64,000 nt of DNA from positions 1 through 64,000 of the forward strand of contig NZ_VDGT01000017.1 in the NCBI RefSeq assembly GCF_006335015.1, read 5' to 3'. Positions 28,210-36,357 of the stretch are shown here, one piece after another. Made by a program: the position numbers and the translations under genes. The notes beneath the pieces were generated by a model. That model had not been told where the DNA came from. It was given only the letters and a program-made list of their open reading frames with translations, and searched no databases. Positions within the stretch are counted from its first letter, which is position 1. Each line of letters begins with the position of its first letter. The DNA comes from Streptomyces sedi. Lineage in GTDB: Bacteria; Actinomycetota; Actinomycetes; Streptomycetales; Streptomycetaceae.

Positions 28210-28439
28210 CACCCTCACAAGGCGTCACCATCCCGGCTTGACAACGTCATTGGGAATCCTCTTTCCAGTCCGACGCCGACCTTTGGCTGCCCCGTCCGAC
28301 CTCGGAAGTCCCTACGAGTACCCCTCCCAGCAGGAACTCCCACCCGCCAGCGTCCCCAGGTCGATGGGCACCGACCGTCCCCTGTGGAAAGGCTTCGCCC
28401 ACCGATGCGCCCCACCCAGCTCGCCAGCGCGGCCTCGAT
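28210..28439. other. Spacer after IS110 element, no gene seen
   Basis: 230 bases carrying the presumed right end of the IS110 element near 28255. No coding frame with recognisable similarity was found. Confidence 0.35.
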
Positions 28440-28771
28440 CGCCTCGCACTCCTGCTCACCGGCTGTAGTGCTTCCTCGGACGAGCCCACATGCCCTGCCT
28501 CGGCCAGCACAACGTCCAACGGCCCTGCCGCCAACGAGCCTGAGGAGACAGCGCTGAACGGGACCTCGTCGGCACCGTCGTCCGGTTCACGGCCGGTTCC
28601 ACGACGGTGGACGTCACGATCGGGGAGGACAGCCCCGCTAGCCGGGACTTCCTCGACATGCTGCCGCTCAGCCTCACGCCCGAGAAGTTCAACGGCCGCG
28701 AGAAGATCGCCTACCTGGAGCGCGAACTCGACCACGAGGGTTCTCCCGGCTCCGACCCGGCGGAGTGCTGA
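28440..28771 (+). pseudogene. Cyclophilin-like-fold lipoprotein remnant
   Basis: One frame near 28440-28560 shows LALLLTGCSASSDEPT, a lipobox (LTGC) and a Ser/Thr/Pro-rich linker. A shifted frame from about 28563 reads VVRFTAGSTTVDVTIGEDSP, then DFLDMLPLSLTPEKFNGREK, then AYLERELDHEGSPGSDPAEC and a stop. That is the N-terminal half of a small cyclophilin-like domain (the FNGxEKIxYL region). The usual C-terminal strand ending in a YYAPWGN-like motif is missing. Frameshift plus truncation make it a pseudogene. Confidence 0.5.
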
Positions 28772-28775
28772 TGGG

Positions 28776-28971
28776 CACGGCAAGACGTGGAGTCCAGGCT
28801 CACCATGGACCAGTCGATCCGGTTCTGGGCGTGGGCGTCCACTAGGACGGCCGCGAAGATCTTGTCCCAGGTGCCATCCGCCGACCAGTGCCGGTGCCGT
28901 TCATACACGGTCTTCCACGGGCCGAAACGCGCGGGCAGGTCCCGCCATGGGGAAGGGGCTATGGCCCGCAC
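28776..28971 (-). pseudogene. IS5-family transposase fragment
   Basis: The minus-strand frame reads SPWRDLPARFGPWKTVYERH, then HWSADGTWDKIFAAV, then IDWSMVSLDSTSCRAHQH. This is the N-terminal third of an IS5-group transposase including the first catalytic Asp (SLDSTS). The conserved start before GAPWRDLP and all downstream DDE parts are missing, so only a scar remains. Confidence 0.75.
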
Positions 28972-29128
28972 ATCCGCCGATCACACTCAATCTCGGGGTT
29001 ACGAATTGTAGCGACACAAACACTCTCACCTGCCTTCGGTGATTTGGACACACCGCGAACCAGAGTTACAACAGGACCCGCTCGACAAACCCGTCGAACG
29101 CATGAGACAGACGCGGGCGGAATCCTGA

Positions 29129-30244
29129 ATGGCGACCATCATCGACAAAGGCGTCTCCTCGCCGGGGAAGCGGTGGCTCGTGCGGTATCGCGAGCCAGGA
29201 GGGCGAAGTGCGCGCCAGCGCGAGAAGTCGTTCGCCCGCCGGAAGGACGCCGCCGATTTCGCGACCAGGGTGGAGCACGACAAGCGCTCCTTCACCTATG
29301 CCGATCCCAATGCGGGCAACAAGCCACTCCACGTCTTTGTCGACGAATGGTTGGACGCGCTCCACCACGTGACCGATGGCACGTGGGAGAGCTACGAGCG
29401 CATCTGGCGACTTCACGTTCTCCCCCACCTCGGGGAGAGGACGTTGAGCCAGGTCAGCATGACCGACGTGGAGAGGCTCTTCGCGACATGGAGCAGCGGC
29501 GGGGCGCCCCGCAACACGGTCGAGTCACGGCGGATCGCGGTCTCGTCGGCCTTCACCTATGCCGTCCGCCACAAACTCGTCCCCCTCAATCCCGTGAGGG
29601 GCGCGGAACTCCCAGGCCGCTCGGTGACAGCGATCGACGAGCACGCTCTGCCGTCCATGGAGGAAGTGCAAGCGATCGCCGAATCGATCGGCTCTCGACT
29701 CGCACCGGCGATATGGCTGATGGCCTGTTGTGGACTTCGCATAGGCGAGGTGCTGGGACTACACGAGACGGATTTCCACGGCGATACAGTTCGCCTCAGG
29801 CGTCAGGTGACACGCACCAAGGCGCGAAACGGAATCTATGTCGTTCGCTACGCGCCGCTCAAACACCGTAGCGAGGGGGAATGGCGGGATGTCCCTCTTC
29901 CGGAATCCGTCGCACCGTTCGCCCAAAGCTTTCCGATCCTCACCGAGAAGGGAACAATCCCCTACCCGGATCTCCTGAGGCGGTCCTGGAACCGGGCCAT
30001 CAAACGCCTGGGCCTCCCCCACTACACACCACACGATCTGCGGCATCTGTGGGCGACCATGACCCTGACCAGGAATGTCTCCATCCACGAGGTTTCTCGT
30101 TGGTTGGGGCATCGCTCGATCAAGGTCACGGTCGACCGCTACGGACATCTGACGCGGGACGGTCACCAGCGGTGCCGCGAGGTGGTGGGGGCTCTCTGTG
30201 CCCCCTTCGTGGGGTCCGCGCTCAGCGGAGCCCCAGCCGCCTGA
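29129..30244 (+). CDS. Tyrosine recombinase (phage/ICE-type integrase)
   Basis: 371 aa, ATG at 29129. It has an N-terminal arm-binding-like segment (GKRWLVRYREPGG), a SAM-like core-binding domain (residues 60-150) and a catalytic domain with Arg in GLRIGEVLGL, HDLRH, GHRS and the nucleophile Tyr in TVDRYGHL: a full R-H-R-H-Y set. The gene appears intact. Excisionase, replication and transfer genes are absent nearby, so it is the orphan of an integrated element. Its last 23 bases overlap the 3' end of the convergent C39-like peptidase gene. Confidence 0.92.
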   Translation: MATIIDKGVSSPGKRWLVRYREPGGRSARQREKSFARRKDAADFATRVEHDKRSFTYADPNAGNKPLHVFVDEWLDALHHVTDGTWESYERIWRLHVLPHLGERTLSQVSMTDVERLFATWSSGGAPRNTVESRRIAVSSAFTYAVRHKLVPLNPVRGAELPGRSVTAIDEHALPSMEEVQAIAESIGSRLAPAIWLMACCGLRIGEVLGLHETDFHGDTVRLRRQVTRTKARNGIYVVRYAPLKHRSEGEWRDVPLPESVAPFAQSFPILTEKGTIPYPDLLRRSWNRAIKRLGLPHYTPHDLRHLWATMTLTRNVSIHEVSRWLGHRSIKVTVDRYGHLTRDGHQRCREVVGALCAPFVGSALSGAPAA

Positions 30245-31601
30245 GGACGCGGTGCTGACGTGGTGCTGGGTTCGCCGGGAAGTACAGGTAGCACACCCCG
30301 CCCGTGCCACTTCTGACCTGGCCGTTCTCGTCGTAGCGCTGGGTACGCAGCCAGATGTTCTCGAACTGCCGTCGGGGGTAGACACGTCGGACCTCGGCGT
30401 TGTTGTCGCCCGCTGGGTCGTTGGCGATGATGTCGCCGTCCTCGGTGAAGCCGACGACGGTCATCAGGTGGCCCGAGGTGCCGTAGCCGGAGCCGTCGAG
30501 TTCGGCCTCGTAGAAGGAGACCGAGGTGATCAGCGGGATGCCGGCGGTGATGAGTTCCTCCGCCTCCTCCAGGGAGGCGACGCGGGTGACCAGTCCCTCC
30601 ATGTCGGGGTAGGTCGCGGCGTAGGCGGCGTTGAACGGCCAGTTGCCGCAGCCGCCGTACTGGTAGTCGAAGGTGAAGCGCGCCGCGTGGCAGACCTGCG
30701 GGTCGTCGTAGTCGGGGTTCACCCAGGCGAGGTCGTCCGGGTCGGCGGCGCGGCCCCAGGACTCGATGATCATCTGCGAGGAGGTCGGGCTGCACCAGGC
30801 CTCGCCGCCGTTGTCGTACTCGGGGTAGCGGCCGACGTGGATGTTCTGCGAGTAGGTGGGCGCGGTCAGCTCGACGCCGCTGGCGGCGCCCGGCTCGCTG
30901 GCGGGGACCTCGAAGCGGGCCGGCACGTCGGAGGTCATCGCGCCGACGCGCCAGACGGTGGGGGTGGCGTCGCCGCCGGCGACCCGGTGGAGCGTCAGCC
31001 GCAGCTGGTAGGAAGCGATCCGGGTGCCGGTCTCGGTGTCGTCGATGGCGAGGGTGTCGGTCCAGACGGAGCTCTTGCCGTCCTCCTGGCCGTCGACGGA
31101 GGTGCGGTGGATGTCCTCGTCGCCGGAGGCCCAGATGCCCATGGTGTACCAGGGCGACTGGGTGCCGTCGGCGTAGTCGGCGCGCGCCTCGACCTTCACG
31201 AAGGTGCCGGCCGGGGTGTCCGCGTTCCAGGAGGCGATCAGCTCGCTCCCGGGGGCGGCCGGGGTGTGGGCCGGCGAGACCCAGGTGGCGTAGTCATAGC
31301 TGACGGTCGTACCGAGGTGCGGGTCGGTGTAGTCGACGGTGCCGGCCGGGGCGTCCAGGGCGACGCCGGGGCGGTCGCCGGCGACCACGGTGACGCCGTC
31401 GGCGCTGCCGGCCGCCCAGTCGTCGGCCGAGGTCCAGCCGTGGTACTCGATGGTGGAGGCGGCGCGGTTCCGCCCGCCCCGCCCGGCCGTGCCGGCGCCC
31501 CCGCCTGCCGCCAGGGCGCCGGGCGCGGCGAGCGCGGTGACGGTGCCGGCTGCCGCGACGGCGGCTGCGGCCAGTACGGTGCGTCGAGATGTGAGGGCCA
31601 C
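30222..31601 (-). CDS. Tat-exported C39-like peptidase
   Basis: 459 aa from the GTG at 31601 (GGGAG eight nt upstream). The N-terminus TSRRTVLAAAAVAAAG is a twin-arginine signal peptide followed by an Ala/Gly-rich stretch. The middle, about residues 70-280, is a beta-rich region of unknown role. The C-terminal C39-like domain has the nucleophile Cys in GEAWCSPTSSQMI and His in GTSGHLMTVVGF, followed by IANDPAG with the third catalytic residue. Enzymes of this type are secreted cysteine peptidases of actinomycetes. The start is chosen by the signal peptide; an in-frame extension to 31715 is not plausible. Confidence 0.85.
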   Translation of the reverse strand: MALTSRRTVLAAAAVAAAGTVTALAAPGALAAGGGAGTAGRGGRNRAASTIEYHGWTSADDWAAGSADGVTVVAGDRPGVALDAPAGTVDYTDPHLGTTVSYDYATWVSPAHTPAAPGSELIASWNADTPAGTFVKVEARADYADGTQSPWYTMGIWASGDEDIHRTSVDGQEDGKSSVWTDTLAIDDTETGTRIASYQLRLTLHRVAGGDATPTVWRVGAMTSDVPARFEVPASEPGAASGVELTAPTYSQNIHVGRYPEYDNGGEAWCSPTSSQMIIESWGRAADPDDLAWVNPDYDDPQVCHAARFTFDYQYGGCGNWPFNAAYAATYPDMEGLVTRVASLEEAEELITAGIPLITSVSFYEAELDGSGYGTSGHLMTVVGFTEDGDIIANDPAGDNNAEVRRVYPRRQFENIWLRTQRYDENGQVRSGTGGVCYLYFPANPAPRQHRVLRRLGLR

Positions 31602-31803
31602 TTGTGGGTCTCCCGAGGGTGTCGAGGAACGCCCCGCCCGCTGGCGGGGCGGCGCGGCCGGGCTGCGGCCGGGCGCGGGGACGCGCGAACCCTCACCACT
31701 ATCCCGACTGGACACGTTGACGGCCAGTCACGCGACCCGAACGGCGGCCATCAAGATTGGTCTGACCTGTGGCGATTGCCGCCGGGGCGCTACCCTCGGG
31801 GCC

Positions 31804-32388
31804 ATGATCGACGACGGTGGCGCGCCCGGCGCCCCCGAGGCGCTGGCGGCGCGGCTGCCCCTGCTCACGCCGTCCGTCGGCCCGGTGCGGCTGGTGGGCG
31901 TCGACGGGCACGCCGGCTCGGGCAAGTCCACGCTGGCGCGCCGGCTGGCGACCGCGCTGCCCGGCACCCCGGTGCTCCGGCTGGACGATCTGGCCAGCCA
32001 TGACGCGTTCTTCGGCTGGACGGACACGCTTCTCGACACGGTGGTGGCGCCGTTCGCGCGCGGCCGGGAGGCGCGTCACCCGGTCTACGACTGGCACCGG
32101 CGCGCGTTCACCGGGAGCGCGACGCTGCCACCCGCGCCCGTGGTGTTGGTGGAGGGGGTGGGAGCGGGACGGAGGGCCGTGCGCCCCCATCTCGCGCTGT
32201 TGATCTGGATGGAGATGGATCCCCAAGTGGCTTGGCGCCGTGGACGGTTGCGGGACGGTCCGGAGCAGGCGACGTTCTGGGAGGCGTGGGAACGGGCGGA
32301 AGCGCACCATTTCGCCGATGACCCGTCAAGACCCTTTGCGGATATCCTGATGACTTCGGGGGGAGACAGTCACCATGCCTGCGAATGA
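31804..32388 (+). CDS. P-loop kinase (uridine-kinase-like)
   Basis: 194 aa starting at the ATG at 31804. The Walker A motif GVDGHAGSGKST sits near residue 36, followed by LRLDDLASHDAFFGW, where uridine/AAA-type kinases place the catalytic Asp pair, and VVLVEGVGAGRRAVRP (Walker B-like region) near residue 115. Substrate is unknown. It lies just upstream of, and in the same direction as, the EccA-like ATPase gene. Confidence 0.75.
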   Translation: MIDDGGAPGAPEALAARLPLLTPSVGPVRLVGVDGHAGSGKSTLARRLATALPGTPVLRLDDLASHDAFFGWTDTLLDTVVAPFARGREARHPVYDWHRRAFTGSATLPPAPVVLVEGVGAGRRAVRPHLALLIWMEMDPQVAWRRGRLRDGPEQATFWEAWERAEAHHFADDPSRPFADILMTSGGDSHHACE

Positions 32389-32439
32389 GGTCCACCGGAT
32401 GGCAAGGGCGGGCGAGGGCACCCGCGTTGTGAGGAGTTC

Positions 32440-34311
32440 ATGAGCGCTGGCGATTCCGCTTCCCCCTCTCCGAGCCCCTCCCCCATGGCGGATCTCGCCT
32501 GGCTGAGGGGGGTCGACGCCTACACGGCGGCGGCCTATCCGGAGGCGGAGGAGGAGTTTCGCGCGGCGGTGCGGGAGGACCCGGGCATGGCGGACGCCTG
32601 GCTCGGGCTGCACGCGCTGCGGACGGACGTGCCGACGGCGTTACGCCAGATGTACCGGAACCGGTCCCGGTTCGGTGAGCAACGGAAGCGCCACGGGCGG
32701 CCGTTGAGCTCCTGGTACTGGCTGGGCTGGTGGGTGCAGCCGGTGTTGGAGACCGAGCGCGACCTGATACTGGCCCACGCCTCGCAGCTGCTCGACGGGC
32801 GGCGGATGACCGAGCTGGACCGCGCGCTGGCGGAGTGCCCCGCGCCCGAGTCGGATCCCTACGCGCGTTTCCTGCACGCCTGCCGCTGCTATCTCTCCAA
32901 GGACTGGGAGGGGCTTTTCCGTTACACCTCCACCCTCACCAGTGACCCCCAACTCGGCGTGGAGGCCGGCTTGTTCGCGGGGATGGCCCGCGTTCGGCTG
33001 GAGATGTTCGACCAGGCGGAGCCGCTGCTGACGGCGGCGCTGATGCGATGTCGCAGCGAGCATCCGCAGCGCAAGGAGCTGCGTTACTGGCTGGCGCGGG
33101 CCCGTGAGGGCAGCGGGCGGAGCGCGGCGGCGATCCCGCTCTACCGGGCGGTGCAGCACGCGGACCCGGAGTTCATGGACACGGCGGTGCGGCTGACCGC
33201 GTTGACCACGGACGAGTCGGAGGGGCTGCTGCTGGGCGGGTTCGAGGACCGGGTGGACGACGAACCGTCGACCGACTCCCCGGCCGGGCCGCCCTACCCC
33301 GACCTGCGGGTACCCTCGCCCGCCACCCCAGCCGAGGGCGAACGGCCCGGCGAGCAGGGCGGGTTACTCCTCGGCGCCGGCGGCAGGGGCGCGCAGGGCA
33401 CGCCGCCGGTCGCCGACCAGGCGCTGCTGGCCACGACGTTGGCGGAGCTGGACCGGATGGTGGGGCTGGAGCCGGTCAAGGAGCAGGTGCGCGCGATGTC
33501 GGCGCAGCTGCGGATGGCCAGGCTGCGCTCCGGGCAGGGGCTGCCGGTGCAGCCGCCGAAGCGGCACTTCGTCTTCTCCGGCCCCTCGGGCACCGGCAAG
33601 ACCACGGTGGCCCGCATCCTGGGGCGGGTCTTCCACGCGCTGGGCGTGCTGGCCAACGACCGGCTGGTGGAGGCCCAACGCGCCGATCTGGTGGGCGAGT
33701 TCCTCGGCCAGACGGCGGTGAAGGCGAACCGGCTGATCGACTCGGCACTGGGCGGGGTGCTCTTCGTCGACGAGGCGTACAGCCTGGTGCACTCGGGCTA
33801 CAGCAAGGGCGACGCGTACGGCGACGAGGCGCTCCAGGTGCTGCTGAAGCGGGCCGAGGACAGCAGGGAGCACCTGGTGGTGATCCTGGCCGGCTACCCG
33901 GAGGGGATGGACCGGCTGCTGTCGGCCAACCCGGGGCTGGGGTCGCGGTTCGCCGCCCGGATCGAGTTCCCCAGCTACCGCCCCGCCGAACTCACCGCGA
34001 TAGGTGAGCTGTTGGCGGCCGAGCACGGCGACGCCTGGGACGCGGAGGCGCTGGAGGAGCTGCGCAGCATCAGCGACCACGTGGTGGCCGAGGGGTGGAT
34101 CGACGACCTGGGCAACGGGCGGTTCCTGCGGACGCTCTACGAGTCGAGCTGCGCCTTCCGCGACGTGCGGCTGTCGGACTCGGTCAGCTCGCCGACGCGG
34201 CAGGAGCTGTCGACGCTGCGGCTGTCCGACCTGATGCTGGCCTACGGCGAGGTACTGGCGGGACGGGGGCGTTCGCTCCCGACGGACGACGAACTCCCGC
34301 CGCTGACGTGA
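32440..34311 (+). CDS. EccA/CbxX-like AAA+ ATPase with N-terminal TPR domain
   Basis: 623 aa; ATG at 32440 preceded by GAGGAG. The N-terminal 260 residues are alpha-helical and TPR-like (YPEAEEEFRAAVREDPGMAD repeats). A Pro/Gly-rich linker (about 275-325) follows. The C-terminal AAA+ module has Walker A GPSGTGKTT (near 382), Walker B GVLFVDEAYSL, and a CbxX/CfqX-type second helical domain. The layout is that of EccA, the cytosolic ATPase of type VII secretion, but no other esx genes lie in the window, so a secretion role here is inference only. Confidence 0.85.
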   Translation: MSAGDSASPSPSPSPMADLAWLRGVDAYTAAAYPEAEEEFRAAVREDPGMADAWLGLHALRTDVPTALRQMYRNRSRFGEQRKRHGRPLSSWYWLGWWVQPVLETERDLILAHASQLLDGRRMTELDRALAECPAPESDPYARFLHACRCYLSKDWEGLFRYTSTLTSDPQLGVEAGLFAGMARVRLEMFDQAEPLLTAALMRCRSEHPQRKELRYWLARAREGSGRSAAAIPLYRAVQHADPEFMDTAVRLTALTTDESEGLLLGGFEDRVDDEPSTDSPAGPPYPDLRVPSPATPAEGERPGEQGGLLLGAGGRGAQGTPPVADQALLATTLAELDRMVGLEPVKEQVRAMSAQLRMARLRSGQGLPVQPPKRHFVFSGPSGTGKTTVARILGRVFHALGVLANDRLVEAQRADLVGEFLGQTAVKANRLIDSALGGVLFVDEAYSLVHSGYSKGDAYGDEALQVLLKRAEDSREHLVVILAGYPEGMDRLLSANPGLGSRFAARIEFPSYRPAELTAIGELLAAEHGDAWDAEALEELRSISDHVVAEGWIDDLGNGRFLRTLYESSCAFRDVRLSDSVSSPTRQELSTLRLSDLMLAYGEVLAGRGRSLPTDDELPPLT

Positions 34312-34333
34312 GCCATGGCGCGCTGAGGCCCCG

Positions 34334-35185
34334 TCAGCCCGGCACGTCCATCCGCTGGGTGCCGATGACGGAGAGCAGCCGCAGCGCCTCCTCGGAGGGG
34401 GATCCGGGGTCGGCGGTGTAGATCACGACCCGCTGGTCGCGGTCGGTCACGTCGAGCACGTCGCAGTTGACGGTGATCGGCCCGATCGACGGATGGTCGA
34501 ACGTCTTGCGCAGCACCGCCTCGGAGTGCACCTCGTGCGCGGCCCACAGCCGGGCGAACTCGGGGCTTCCGGCGTGGAGTTCGTCGACGAGCGAGGCCAG
34601 CTCCCGGTCGTCGGGGTAACGGGCCGCGGTGGCCCGCAGCTGGCGTGCGGTGGTGCGGGCGAACGCGTCGGCGTCGGTGAGGCAGTACAGCGGCCGGCCC
34701 GCCGGGTGCGGGCCGAGGAAGACGCGGCGCACCAGGTTGCGGTCGCGCCGGGACAGGGCGGAGAAGTCCTCCAGCAGCGCGGCGGCCAGGTCGTTCCAGG
34801 CGATCACCTCGTAGCTGGCGGAGAGCACGATCGCGGCGGCGTTGGGCAGTCGGCGCAGCAACTCCAGGATGCTGGGCCGCACTTCGCGGGAGGGCCCGGC
34901 CGGCGGTCCCGGCGGGGCGCCGGCGAGATGGTGGAGGTGGTCGCGTTCGACGCCGGTCAGCCGCAGCGCGCGGGACAGGTTGCCCAGCACCTCGCGCGAG
35001 GGCCGGGGGCCGCGTGCCTGTTCCAGCCGGGTGTAGTACTCGGTGGAGATGAACGCCAGCTGGGCCACCTCCTCCCGGCGCAGGCCCGGCGTGCGACGAC
35101 GCGGCCCGGCGGGGAGCCCGATGTCGGCGGGGGTGATGCGCTCGCGCCTGCCGCGGAGGAAGTCGGCCAGCTCTCGTCTGTCCAT
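34334..35185 (-). CDS. XRE-family regulator with MmyB-like ligand domain
   Basis: 283 aa; ATG at 35185 with TGAGGA upstream. The helix-turn-helix is at the N-terminus (PGLRREEVAQLAFISTEYYT, then RLEQARGPRPSREVL). The C-terminal two-thirds resemble the MmyB-like ligand-binding domain of actinomycete regulators (VIAWNDLAAALL, then VRRVFLGPHP, then FARLWAAHEV). The gene is divergent, by about 100 bp, from the SDR gene at 35285, the usual arrangement in which such a regulator represses its neighbour. Confidence 0.9.
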   Translation of the reverse strand: MDRRELADFLRGRRERITPADIGLPAGPRRRTPGLRREEVAQLAFISTEYYTRLEQARGPRPSREVLGNLSRALRLTGVERDHLHHLAGAPPGPPAGPSREVRPSILELLRRLPNAAAIVLSASYEVIAWNDLAAALLEDFSALSRRDRNLVRRVFLGPHPAGRPLYCLTDADAFARTTARQLRATAARYPDDRELASLVDELHAGSPEFARLWAAHEVHSEAVLRKTFDHPSIGPITVNCDVLDVTDRDQRVVIYTADPGSPSEEALRLLSVIGTQRMDVPG

Positions 35186-35284
35186 GGTCCTCAGTGTGCG
35201 CGGAGGCGGACGGACACGCCAGGTGGCGATCCAGGTACCGGCAGTGCCTGGATGCGTCGGGGCGCCCGCACCACCATGGTCGTC

Positions 35285-36085
35285 ATGGACACCACTCGGA
35301 GGACCGACCCCACCACCCCCGCGTCCGGACTGCTGGCCGGCAAGGTCGCCTTTGTCACAGGTGCCGGCCGCGGCATCGGCGCCGCCGCCGCGAGGCTCTT
35401 CGCCAGGGAGGGCGCCCTGGTGCTGCTCGCCGCCCGGACCGAGGACCAACTCGCCGCCGTCGCCAAGGAGATCAGAGCCGCCGGCGGCACCGCCGACCAT
35501 GTGCGGTGCGACCTGTCCGACCCCTCCGACGTCCGCGCCGCCGTCGACCACGCCGTCACGCTGCACGGGCGGCTGGACGTCGCCTTCAACAACGGCGCGA
35601 CCGACGTCACGCCCGGGCCGCTGGACGGCGTCACCGAGTCCGACTTCGACCATGTCTACGCGGTGAACCTCAGGGGCGCCTGGGCGGCGATGGTCGCCGA
35701 GGTCGCCGCCATCCGCGCCACCTCCGGCACCGGCGCCATCGTCAACAACACCTCCGTCGGCGGGCTGCGCGCCAACCCCACGCTGCCGGCGTACGGCGCG
35801 ACCAAGCGCGCCGTCAACAGCCTCACGGAGTCGGCGGCGGCGACCTACGGGCCGGAGGGCATCCGGGTCAACGCGGTCGCACCCGGCACGACGTTGACCG
35901 AGATGATGCGCACCTGGGACGACCGCGCGCCCGGCGTGATCGACCACCTCAACTCCCGCACGCCGCTGGGCCGCGCGGCCGACCCCGAGGAGATCGCCCA
36001 GGCCGCCGCGTGGCTGCTGAGCGACCGCGCCTCCTATGTCACCGGCACGGTCCTCCCGGTCGACGGCGGGATGCACGTGGTCTAG
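35285..36085 (+). CDS. Short-chain dehydrogenase/reductase
   Basis: 266 aa from the ATG at 35285; another in-frame ATG lies 9 nt upstream at 35276. Classical SDR: cofactor loop TGAGRGIGAAAAR, NNG in FNNGATD, catalytic Ser in NNTSVGG, and Tyr/Lys in PAYGATKRAV. The C-terminal VTGTVLPVDGGMHVV is typical of 250-aa classical SDRs. The Arg after the glycine loop (LLAARTE) favours NADPH. Substrate is unknown. Likely controlled by the divergent XRE regulator. Confidence 0.92.
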   Translation: MDTTRRTDPTTPASGLLAGKVAFVTGAGRGIGAAAARLFAREGALVLLAARTEDQLAAVAKEIRAAGGTADHVRCDLSDPSDVRAAVDHAVTLHGRLDVAFNNGATDVTPGPLDGVTESDFDHVYAVNLRGAWAAMVAEVAAIRATSGTGAIVNNTSVGGLRANPTLPAYGATKRAVNSLTESAAATYGPEGIRVNAVAPGTTLTEMMRTWDDRAPGVIDHLNSRTPLGRAADPEEIAQAAAWLLSDRASYVTGTVLPVDGGMHVV

Positions 36086-36127
36086 AGCGTGTTGTCGACG
36101 GCGGGACGCACGTGGTCTGGAGCGTGT
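36059..36127 (+). repeat. 35-bp tandem duplication at SDR 3' end
   Basis: The last bases of the SDR gene (GTCGACGGCGGGATGCACGT and onward to AGCGTG) are repeated 35 bp downstream with two substitutions. One of these turns the TAG stop into TGG in the second copy. It looks like a recent slip duplication; the second copy is outside the gene. Confidence 0.8.
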
Positions 36128-36357
36128 CCCGGAAGTGACCTTCTGGGTGCGGGCCCTCGCTGGTGCCGATGACGATGTGGCTTGGCGGCTCGGCGCGCGG
36201 AATCTCGGTTGTCCACGGGCGCGGGCGTTGGATGCAATAGCCCGATGATCACCCGGGCGCGCCTGCCTCGGCGGGACGTGATGACCGCGCACCGTCAGCG
36301 GCCGGCGCGCGATCCGGGCGGACCGCGACCGCATCGTCCCAGGGGAGACACCACCCG

